Below are positions 1-5,980 of a stretch of DNA of 5,980 bases, in pieces. The notes below the pieces were generated by a model that worked only from the letters and a program-made list of their open reading frames with translations, did no database searches and was not told the DNA's origin. This DNA is from Oscillospiraceae bacterium. Lineage in GTDB: Bacteria; Bacillota; Clostridia; Oscillospirales; Ethanoligenentaceae. The DNA is taken from assembly GCA_003518885.1 (NCBI GenBank), contig DOXU01000183.1:451-6430 (forward strand), given 5' to 3'. Position 1 is the first letter of the stretch, and every line of letters begins with the position of its first letter. The translations under genes and the position numbers were made by a program.

Positions 1-156
1 GAAAAATGGAATCACAGCGTAGGCCTCAATACCAAGAGGTTTTTCGAACCCTCCAGCTGCATGGAATGTGTGCTACATAAAATTCTATGGAAAGAAGATA
101 CCAGTCAGGATATGCTGAACGAAATAGTGGTATGTGGACAGCATGTGGAATATTAG
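1..156 (+). CDS. Possible 3' end of an unrecognised upstream gene (partial)
   Basis: The frame starting at base 1 is open from the window edge to a TAG at 154-156, giving 51 C-terminal residues that contain RFFEPSSCMEC and end in GQHVEY. I do not recognise the sequence. It would overlap the start of the following TPR gene by about 14 bases (ATG at 143), an arrangement common in tightly packed operons, and this is the main argument for it. Against it, 51 open codons can occur by chance. A competing frame (from base 3, with YQEVFRTLQLHG, ending at TAA 78-80) could equally be the true end of the upstream gene, leaving a gap of about 60 bases. No terminator-like hairpin or clear promoter was seen here, so the upstream gene and the TPR gene may share a transcript. 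Confidence 0.33.
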   Translation, partial: EKWNHSVGLNTKRFFEPSSCMECVLHKILWKEDTSQDMLNEIVVCGQHVEY

Positions 157-1090
157 AAAAACTCAAAAACTTGTTAAAGAAGCGCGGATTCTTGCAAGGC
201 AACAACAGTGGACGAGAGCATCGTCAGTCTACCAAGCAATCATAGAAAAAGAGCCTAATAATTACAAGATTATCGTGCAATACGCGCACTGCTTAAAGGA
301 ATCTGGTCAACGATCCGCCGCATTGGCGAGTTACAAAGCGGCAATTGAGTTAGATCCCTTAGAGTATGATGCTTATCTGTATGCTGCGGATATGGAGTAT
401 GAGCGGGGGGATTTCGATGCTGCAAAAATCTTCTACATTCAGTCCTTGGCTGGGATGCCGCATAACAGGGCCATACTAGATAAGTTAAACAAAATTATCG
501 ATGATGAATTTGAAATAGAGTTGCTACTATGCCGAGAATATATCAAACGGTTCAGCATCGCATTAACAAAAAAAAATCATAATATTGCATACAGATTATT
601 GAGAAACATAGCAAGATCGTGCGCAAGAAGTGCTAATTGGGAAGGCGCGGAAAAGTATTATGTATGGGCTTTAAAATTTCTTAGCAAGAGTGACTGGAGT
701 GAACGACATAAATTATTTCGTCAATTAGGTCACTGTAGCAAAGAATTAGGAAAACTGGACGTTGCCGAGTTTTACTATCGCAAATCGTCATCGTATGACC
801 CCACTGATTTTGAAGTGTATGCCCATCTTGGGCAAATAAAAAACAATAAAAAATTGTTAAATTTGAGCAATTTTTTGCAGTCTTCGCAAGGGGATACTTT
901 GACTCTTCTGTCAAAATTTGTCGCTGAAAATGTTAATGTGGTCCGCAGTAGTTACAAAGTTCCTCTGGTGGGAATTACTGCTCCGCTTGTGGGAGTTACT
1001 GCGAATAAAATCTGCTCTTCTTTGGTGGGGGTTGCAAATAAGGGGCGAAGAGATATTATTTTGTCCGATATAATGAGGCATCTAGATTAA
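143..1090 (+). CDS. Tetratricopeptide-repeat protein with a repetitive C-terminal tail
   Basis: This is a soluble helical-repeat protein, probably a protein-interaction scaffold for the adjacent glycosyltransferase. No catalytic motif, signal peptide or membrane segment is visible. The frame is open from a GTG at 134, but the ATG three codons later (143) is the likelier start; the Shine-Dalgarno is weak for either. Numbering from the GTG, TPR-like units cover about residues 14-43 (WTRASSVYQAIIEKEP), 44-77 (SGQRSAALASYKAAIELDP) and 78-111 (GDFDAAKIFYIQSL). Less regular helices follow at 120-165, then two more units at about 166-235 (WEGAEKYYVWAL; GKLDVAEFYYRKSSSYDP). The W/G/Y/A/P spacing is typical of TPRs. 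Residues 276-302 carry three similar short units (PLVGITA, PLVGVTA, SLVGVAN), outside any TPR. An A9 run at 568-576 lies mid-gene. The stop at 1088-1090 is 18 bases before the glycosyltransferase start, suggesting one operon. TPR proteins often sit beside glycan-polymer genes, but the exact role here is inferred. Confidence 0.85.
   Translation: MWNIRKTQKLVKEARILARQQQWTRASSVYQAIIEKEPNNYKIIVQYAHCLKESGQRSAALASYKAAIELDPLEYDAYLYAADMEYERGDFDAAKIFYIQSLAGMPHNRAILDKLNKIIDDEFEIELLLCREYIKRFSIALTKKNHNIAYRLLRNIARSCARSANWEGAEKYYVWALKFLSKSDWSERHKLFRQLGHCSKELGKLDVAEFYYRKSSSYDPTDFEVYAHLGQIKNNKKLLNLSNFLQSSQGDTLTLLSKFVAENVNVVRSSYKVPLVGITAPLVGVTANKICSSLVGVANKGRRDIILSDIMRHLD
568..576 (+). repeat. A9 homopolymer inside the TPR gene
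   Basis: Nine consecutive A residues encode the end of a Thr codon, two Lys codons and the start of an Asn codon in the middle of the TPR protein. By direct reading, loss of one A leads to a TGA at 600-602, and gain of one A to a TAA at 580-582. Either slip would leave only the N-terminal TPR block. Confidence 0.9.
962..1039 (+). repeat. Degenerate 21-base coding repeat in the TPR gene tail
   Basis: Two adjacent 21-base units (962-982 and 983-1003) encode PLVGITA and PLVGVTA, and a third, diverged unit at about 1019-1039 encodes SLVGVAN. The shared core is roughly CT-GTGGGA-TTACTGC. The peptide similarity is stronger than the DNA similarity, since codons differ between units, so this is an older duplication or selection on the peptide rather than a fresh slippage product. 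Confidence 0.7.
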
Positions 1091-1099
1091 GGGAATGGG
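1089..1099 (+). promoter_or_regulatory. Purine-rich Shine-Dalgarno-like stretch before the giant glycosyltransferase
   Basis: The stretch AAGGGAATGGG precedes the ATG at 1109. The AAGGGA part ends 14 bases upstream, longer than the usual 5-9, while the GGG at 1097-1099 is 9 bases upstream. It overlaps the TPR stop codon, so translation of the two genes could be coupled. There is no competing in-frame start nearby, and the N-terminal MRIIIDLQ motif fits the family, which supports this start. Confidence 0.45.
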
Positions 1100-1108
1100 T
1101 AAAATTTT

Positions 1109-4100
1109 ATGAGAATAATAATTGACTTGCAGAGTTGTCAGAATGGGAGCCGCGATCGGGGTATCGGAAGGTATGCTCTTGAGCTGAGTAAGGCGATAGT
1201 CAACTCGGCGGTGGATAACGATTATTGGATTGTGTTAAGCGATAGTTTTCCAGGGACAGAAGGTTGGGTTCGTAACGCGTTTGAGGGATTGGTAGAACCT
1301 GAAAAAATCGTAACAATCGCGCTTGTTACACCCACCGATGGTGCTAATCCACAAAACAACTGGCGTCGACGTGTAGCTGAAATTATAAGGCATGCGGCAA
1401 TTAGTCAGCTAAATCCGGATGTCTTATTTGTACCATCCGCGTTGGAGGGGTCTTGGGACAACGTTGTCACATTCAAGGAGGGGGATAACTTTCCTGTAAT
1501 TGTTACAGCTCACGATTTCATTCCTTTTTACGATCAAAAAGAGCATTTGAAGCAACCTCAGGATCGGTATGCGTACTTTAGATTACTGAAGAACTTCCTT
1601 GATTCGGACGGAATTTTGGCTATTTCGGACTACATTGAAAAGCAATGTATTTGGGACTTTGGTGTGGATCCGGAACGTGTGTTAAACGCGTCTGAAGGCG
1701 TAGATGGACGCTTTGTTCCGAAAGAAGTCGGAAGTGACGAAAAAAGCGCTATTCTCAACCGGTACAAGATCACCAAAAAGTTTATCTTAAATACATCGCC
1801 GTTTGAACATCGAAAAAATTTAGAAGGAATGATAGAGGGATTTTCTAGAATTCCCAAAAAAATCAGAAATTCGTATCAAATTGTTATTATAGGGAAAATG
1901 GGTGAGTATGCGCGAGCTTCACTGCGTAAGTTAACAATTGCCTGTGGCTTAAGCGAAAAGGACGTCATCTTGACGGGCTTTGTTGCAGACGAAGACCTGG
2001 TTTCCTTGTACCGCCTTTGTTTTCTATTTATATTTCCATCATATAGCGAGGGATTTGGGTTGCCCCCCCTGGAAGCTATGGCTTGTGGTGCTCCTACTGT
2101 GGGCTCTAGTGCGACGAGCATACCTGAAGTTATTGGGTTTCCAGAGGCTTTATTCGACCCGCATGATCGTAGTGACATCGCGCGTGTTATTACTAGGGCA
2201 ATCACTGACTATGAATTCTATGAAACTTTGAAACAACATGCACTAACGCAATCTGCACGATTTAGTTGGGAAGACGCAGCTAGGAGAGCTCTGGATTTTT
2301 TTGGATCCGTTTTTGCAAGACATAAGGGGACTATTGATCGTTGCCTCGATTCTCTGACAGCCCGTAAAATCCGGGTGCTTTATGTGACGTATTTCTCTGA
2401 ATATATGGATAGACTTACCGCATATAATGTTTCGTTTCTACCGGTTCTGAGTAGGAGCTATGATGTATCCGTCGTTAATTTATTAGGCCGTGAGTTTCAT
2501 AATTATTTCACAACCGATGCGAAAGTACATGATTTTGAATGGTTTGAGCGTAACCATGACCAATTCGATTTAATAATATATGCCCTACCAGAGAACATTC
2601 CGGATGCGATTGCGTCGATTATTGAGCATTACCCCGGTTTAATATGGTTTCATTCTAATTATGGTCCTACTTCTCATCGGTGCCCACTACCACGTATAAA
2701 TTCAAATAAATTCATAAAAAACTGTTATGCTATCATGAATTTGGAAGGCATAGCGGGTAAAGCGAGCAGTCATCGTTCTCTATATCTAGACGGATCGCTT
2801 CAAGAATATTCATTTGCGTCTGTTGCTGACTTCACAAAGAATTCAAAGATTCAACTGCTCCCGCGTTTGGGGGTTCGGGTGGATAAAATATTTGAACAAT
2901 CCTTCAGATCAATGATCGGGGATACAAGAAGTGATATTTTTTGTATTCTGGTCGACTCTGATGATTGTGAAGCTGTCGTGCAGGATGTCATTGCTGAGCT
3001 GGAGATAAATAAAATACTCTCGAAACGTGCGTCGGATACCGTGTTTGTGTGTGCACGAATGCGTACCAATTTCTCTTCGGAAGGCACATCGTTCGTTCGT
3101 AACTACACGAATGTATATCAAATCAATGATCTGTTTGGTAACTTTTATGCTGGTATCATAGCTTCTGCGTCAGCTGTTTTGTATATAAAAAATGCATCAG
3201 GTAACCCGACTGGCTCGGATTTTGTCGCTTATGTTGTCGATGATTGTCATGCATCAGGGAAAAAGTTTGACATCATTCAAGCTAGCGACTTCAAGACCAG
3301 AATTCTAGAAATATTAAATAGGCCCTTAAATGAAGGTGTAAGGCTAGATTACCCGGAAAAGCGTGATATATTTGATAATTCAAAGCTGGTGTTGGATCAT
3401 TTAAAAAGCATCATTGCAGGTCTCCAAACTAGCTCTCCCCTTTATCAGTATAAAATGCTGATCAAATCGCTTCCGAGGCGCGTAGAAGGTGTCGAGCCTA
3501 CGCCCAATGACCTAGTGTTGGTTTCGAATGCTATAGAAAAAAATGAGATCATTCTCAGGAAAAAAACTGTCTTCATAGATATATCAGGACTACTCGAAAC
3601 TCGAAGTAAAATTGGCTACGATATCATATCGTCGAAATTAATAAGAAATTTATCTAAGAAATTAAGCGATGCTTTTGAGGTAAAGTTTATTTTTCATAAT
3701 TATTCAGATTATTTTGAATCTATCGATTTAATATTGCCGTTATTCCACCATGAAGTTGAGGCTTTCCACTACAATCGATTGTTGCTGAAAAGCGGCGACA
3801 TTGTGTTGGGTATAGACATACTCAACTCTTTCCCGACACGCGGTTATCAAGCTCTTCAATGGCTTGAGCAGGCAGGTGCTGAAATTGTTTATTTCGAGGG
3901 TGGGTCATCGGTATATGATTCTGTAGATCGTTGGGCAATCGAAGCATGTAAAGTTATAAAAAATATATCTAAAGTTAGAAAAGATTTTAGGTCGATCGCG
4001 GTAATTGATGACTCGATCCTTGGTAATCTATACGATTTTGAGGCAAACAAGAAAAAAGAGCAGATGAATTTCTGGGTCAACTGTTTATTTTACAAAATAG

Positions 4101-5980
4101 TATTGGATACTAAGGGCAATGATGGGCGAGATTTTTACGATCAGAATTATGTGGTTATTGGACATATCAGGTGGATATACAGTTTAGCTATAATTAACCG
4201 AGCGGTCGCGAGAGTTTTGGAGAGTGAAAACCCAGAGCGTGTGCGCTTTTTAGCTTATGAAACAGATCGCACAGACGATATTAGCCATATGCCAGCCGAT
4301 GAGCTGCCACTTATGAAAGAGCTTGTTTCAAGGCCGGAAATAGTAAGCATAAAAAATATATATATATCTCAACATTATCCTATTCTAGCCCCTCCAGAAA
4401 CGGGTGGGCTCAAATGTGCTCTATTTGCGTGGGAGGAGACACATGTTCCCCAGGACACCATTGACGTTTTATCAACGACATTTGATGTGGTGTTATCCCC
4501 TGCTTCCTTCGTCTCAAACGCGCTTATTAATTCGGGTCTTAGAATACCTGTCATAACAACTGGACAACCATCAAACGTGGATTTATTTGTCCAAAGAGGC
4601 AGGACACGGCGCCCACATACAAAAGCCGCACAAACTTACTTACATGTGTCATCCTGTTTTCCTCGTAAGGGGTGTGATCTTCTTTTGAAGGCATGGTTCG
4701 GTGCGTTTACAGGCGATGATGATGTGAAGTTGATCATCAAAACGTTCCCAAATATTCACAACACTGTACGGGCGGATCTTGAGCATTTGCGTGGTGCTTA
4801 CGAAAATTGCCCTAATGTTGAGATTATTGAGGACGATCTTAGTCAGGCTGAGTTAGCGGAGTTATATGATCGATCAGACGTTGTGGTTCTTCCCACTAGG
4901 GGGGAGGGGTATAATCTTCCTGCGTTAGAAGCCATGCTTTCTGGGATTCCGCTAATAGTGACTGGGTTTGGCGGACACATTGATTTTTGTGGTCCCGAGG
5001 AAGCGCGCCTGATTTCCTACCGTTTATCTTCCTCTGGAAGTCATGTTTCAAACGGTGCATCTATGTGGGCTGAGCCCGACATCGGAGATCTCATATCCGC
5101 CTTAAGGGAGCTGCGAAATTCCAGTATGATTGAAGAGGTTGAGAATCGAAGATTGGCGGCTCTCGAACGTGCTTCATATCATTCTGACCACATCCGCTGG
5201 TTGAGATTATTTCACGGGGCGATTGAGGGTCTGCGCGCTAAGCCAATGCGTCCTGCGTCTCCAAAAATTCTGTGGATTTCAACATGGAACCTTAGGTGCG
5301 GAGTTGCAACTTATTCGCAAAAGCTCATCGAGAATTTTTCTGATGTATTTACCCATAATCTCAATATTCTTTGTGATTATAGAACAGACGAACATTCTGC
5401 AGGAACTCTAAAGTTTTTACCGTCTTGGGACAAAGGAGTTGATTTCAATTCGCGAGACTTGGAGGCTAGGATCATATCTGACCCAAGTGAAGTTGTCGTT
5501 ATTCAACATCAAAATGGACTAATACCTTGGTCTGGTTTACTTGATTTGATAAGTTCAGATGTTTTTTGTGATAAAATTCTCATTATCACTTTGCATAATG
5601 TCAGAGATTTGGCCTCTTGTGAGGAAGAGTTAATTTCTTCTGTCAGTAAAAATTTAAGAAATGCTGATCGTTTGCTTGTGCATAATATCGATGATGTGAA
5701 TTACCTGATTAGTATTGGGGTTACAGATAATGTTTGTCTTTTTCCACACGGAACTGAAAAACCCAGTAAGTCGCTACCCCTAAGGGATGATTTCGGTAAT
5801 GGTGTAGGCCCCGTCATCGGGTCGCATGGTTTTTTCCTACCGCACAAGGGCATTGATAAACTGATTCGGATTTTCCCCAGAATTTTAAATAAATGGAGTA
5901 ACGCGCGGCTTCGGTTGGTTAACGATGAATTTACGTATGACAAAATTTCTAAGTTGGAAATTAAAGCATGTAAAAAACTT
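1109..5980 (+). CDS. Giant multidomain GT4-type glycosyltransferase (3' end outside the window)
   Basis: The frame is continuous for 1624 codons with no stop, so the protein is longer than this. It likely transfers several sugars from nucleotide donors in cytoplasmic assembly of a surface glycan; no signal peptide or membrane segment is seen. Domain A (residues 1-400) is a complete GT4 fold: MRIIIDLQ, RDRGIGRYALEL, AHDFIP (134-139), AISDY, HRKN (234-237) and the E-x7-E motif EGFGLPPLE (314-322). Domain B (about 420-790) is GT-B-like with eroded motifs. An isolated N-terminal half-domain covers about 818-1010. Domain C (about 1013-1378) is complete: YSLAIINRAVARVL, FAWEETHVP (1106-1114), PRKG (1185-1188) and EGYNLPALE (1266-1274). 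Domain D (1385 to the edge) has STWNLRCGVATYS, TLHNVRD, HNIDD, FPHGT and GSHGFFLPHKG; its catalytic half is cut off. GT4 enzymes are retaining; sugar and linkage cannot be read from sequence. Two-domain mannan polymerases such as WbdA are looser analogues. It lies 18 bases after the TPR gene, probably in the same operon. Confidence 0.93.
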   Translation, partial: MRIIIDLQSCQNGSRDRGIGRYALELSKAIVNSAVDNDYWIVLSDSFPGTEGWVRNAFEGLVEPEKIVTIALVTPTDGANPQNNWRRRVAEIIRHAAISQLNPDVLFVPSALEGSWDNVVTFKEGDNFPVIVTAHDFIPFYDQKEHLKQPQDRYAYFRLLKNFLDSDGILAISDYIEKQCIWDFGVDPERVLNASEGVDGRFVPKEVGSDEKSAILNRYKITKKFILNTSPFEHRKNLEGMIEGFSRIPKKIRNSYQIVIIGKMGEYARASLRKLTIACGLSEKDVILTGFVADEDLVSLYRLCFLFIFPSYSEGFGLPPLEAMACGAPTVGSSATSIPEVIGFPEALFDPHDRSDIARVITRAITDYEFYETLKQHALTQSARFSWEDAARRALDFFGSVFARHKGTIDRCLDSLTARKIRVLYVTYFSEYMDRLTAYNVSFLPVLSRSYDVSVVNLLGREFHNYFTTDAKVHDFEWFERNHDQFDLIIYALPENIPDAIASIIEHYPGLIWFHSNYGPTSHRCPLPRINSNKFIKNCYAIMNLEGIAGKASSHRSLYLDGSLQEYSFASVADFTKNSKIQLLPRLGVRVDKIFEQSFRSMIGDTRSDIFCILVDSDDCEAVVQDVIAELEINKILSKRASDTVFVCARMRTNFSSEGTSFVRNYTNVYQINDLFGNFYAGIIASASAVLYIKNASGNPTGSDFVAYVVDDCHASGKKFDIIQASDFKTRILEILNRPLNEGVRLDYPEKRDIFDNSKLVLDHLKSIIAGLQTSSPLYQYKMLIKSLPRRVEGVEPTPNDLVLVSNAIEKNEIILRKKTVFIDISGLLETRSKIGYDIISSKLIRNLSKKLSDAFEVKFIFHNYSDYFESIDLILPLFHHEVEAFHYNRLLLKSGDIVLGIDILNSFPTRGYQALQWLEQAGAEIVYFEGGSSVYDSVDRWAIEACKVIKNISKVRKDFRSIAVIDDSILGNLYDFEANKKKEQMNFWVNCLFYKIVLDTKGNDGRDFYDQNYVVIGHIRWIYSLAIINRAVARVLESENPERVRFLAYETDRTDDISHMPADELPLMKELVSRPEIVSIKNIYISQHYPILAPPETGGLKCALFAWEETHVPQDTIDVLSTTFDVVLSPASFVSNALINSGLRIPVITTGQPSNVDLFVQRGRTRRPHTKAAQTYLHVSSCFPRKGCDLLLKAWFGAFTGDDDVKLIIKTFPNIHNTVRADLEHLRGAYENCPNVEIIEDDLSQAELAELYDRSDVVVLPTRGEGYNLPALEAMLSGIPLIVTGFGGHIDFCGPEEARLISYRLSSSGSHVSNGASMWAEPDIGDLISALRELRNSSMIEEVENRRLAALERASYHSDHIRWLRLFHGAIEGLRAKPMRPASPKILWISTWNLRCGVATYSQKLIENFSDVFTHNLNILCDYRTDEHSAGTLKFLPSWDKGVDFNSRDLEARIISDPSEVVVIQHQNGLIPWSGLLDLISSDVFCDKILIITLHNVRDLASCEEELISSVSKNLRNADRLLVHNIDDVNYLISIGVTDNVCLFPHGTEKPSKSLPLRDDFGNGVGPVIGSHGFFLPHKGIDKLIRIFPRILNKWSNARLRLVNDEFTYDKISKLEIKACKKL
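2063..2069 (+). repeat. C7 homopolymer within the first GT4 catalytic motif
   Basis: Seven C residues encode the two prolines and begin the following leucine codon of EGFGLPPLE (residues 314-322). By direct reading, loss of one C shifts into a frame that stops at 2229-2231, and gain of one C into a frame that stops at TAG 2107-2109. Either would cut the protein within domain A and remove every downstream domain. The tract stands out in otherwise AT-leaning coding DNA. Confidence 0.9.
2366..3508 (+). other. Domain B: GT-B-like module with eroded active-site motifs
   Basis: Residues about 420-800 of the giant protein keep the layout of a known GT4-type module. They include an opening KIRVLYVTYFS strand, a WFERNHDQFDLIIYALPEN segment, HYPGLIWFHSNYGP, and a late LFGNFYAGIIASASAVLYIK helix-strand pair. 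From memory of the family, the equivalent positions usually read SGIADYS, YHFGNSPFH, PGVVVLHDF and RGETSG. Here they are DRLTAYN, YALPENIPD, PGLIWFHSN and SGNPTGS. The fold is probably retained and the catalytic residues lost. The comparison is from memory, not from an alignment. Confidence 0.55.
3560..4138 (+). other. Isolated N-terminal GT half-domain between modules B and C
   Basis: Residues about 818-1010 begin with VFIDISGLLETRSKIGYDII and continue to GDIVLGIDILNSFP and AGAEIVYFEGGSS. This resembles the acceptor-side Rossmann half of GT4 enzymes that normally read VDVSELV..TGIQRV, GDVFLGLDL and YFVVYDLLP. The Asp-Leu-Leu-Pro and Ile-Ser-Arg positions are replaced, and no nucleotide-binding half follows, because domain C starts at about residue 1013. 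I infer a non-catalytic remnant or binding module. Confidence 0.5.

Noticed and set aside
134..142. GTG start three codons upstream for the TPR protein
   Set aside because: It is possible, but the ATG at 143 is favoured as the commoner codon. The difference is three residues with no effect on the annotation.
1095..1112. Five-codon mini-frame (MGKIL) whose TGA overlaps the glycosyltransferase ATG
   Set aside because: It has the form of a coupling leader, but AAGGG sits only one base before its ATG, too close for efficient initiation, and such short frames arise by chance.
1856..1862. A7 runs here and at 3560-3566
   Set aside because: Runs of seven As are expected in AT-leaning lysine-rich coding sequence and are shorter than the A9 tract, so they are not reported as separate findings.
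1630..2205. Open frames on the - strand (1630-1857 and 1876-2205)
   Set aside because: They lie opposite strongly conserved GT4 domain A coding sequence, show no recognisable motifs, and are best explained as shadows of the + strand gene.
1980..2231. An 83-codon + strand open frame in another phase
   Set aside because: It overlaps the catalytic region of domain A in a different frame and has no family resemblance. It is relevant only as the frame entered after a one-base loss at the C7 tract.
2851..3121. Two overlapping - strand open frames
   Set aside because: They are antisense to module B, which reads through cleanly on the + strand, and no ribosome-binding site or motif supports them.
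3889..4080. - strand open frame of 63 codons
   Set aside because: It is antisense to the half-domain of the giant gene, with no distinguishing features.
4356..4367. Alternating (AT)6 run
   Set aside because: It is only 12 bases, encodes ordinary residues (within KNIYIS), and shows no promoter or repeat context.
5028..5040. Small inverted repeat CTTCC-TCT-GGAAG
   Set aside because: It has a five-base stem inside coding sequence with no T-run after it, so chance is the simplest explanation and it is not a terminator.
5701..5943. - strand open frame of 80 codons
   Set aside because: It is antisense to domain D, whose conserved motifs (HNIDD, FPHGT, LPHKG) show that the + strand is coding.

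Overview
This window comes from a bacterial surface-polysaccharide (O-antigen, capsule or exopolysaccharide type) biosynthesis locus. Everything recognisable lies on the + strand. The organism is probably Gram-negative and perhaps a proteobacterium, because the glycosyltransferase domain types here are ones I associate with that group. This is family-level recollection; no host marker gene is present. The DNA is moderately AT-rich by eye, with many AGA, AGG, ATA and CTA codons. That would fit the low-GC character often seen in acquired glycan loci, but the host genome is not visible for comparison.

Layout: (1) Bases 1-156 hold an open frame entering from the left edge that may be the 3' end of an upstream gene; it is not recognisable. 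(2) About bases 143-1090 encode a soluble tetratricopeptide-repeat (TPR) protein of about 315 residues with an odd C-terminal tail of near-identical short repeats. (3) From base 1109 to the right edge runs a single uninterrupted reading frame of 1624 codons with no stop, so the gene is truncated by the window. I translated it fully by hand. It is a giant chained glycosyltransferase. It has an intact GT4-type domain, a second GT-B-like domain whose active-site motifs look eroded, an isolated N-terminal half-domain, a second intact GT4-type domain, and a third GT4-type domain cut off by the window edge.

The TPR gene and the giant gene are 18 bases apart, with no terminator between them, and are probably co-transcribed. 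A reasonable model, which is inference, is that the TPR protein acts as a scaffold or partner. The chained enzyme would add several sugars to a growing lipid-linked glycan in the cytoplasm, with its degenerate modules serving as structural or acceptor-binding spacers. Two homopolymer tracts are placed where a one-base slip would truncate a product: A9 in the TPR gene and C7 inside the first GT4 catalytic motif. No tRNA, rRNA, CRISPR array, insertion sequence or clear promoter was seen.
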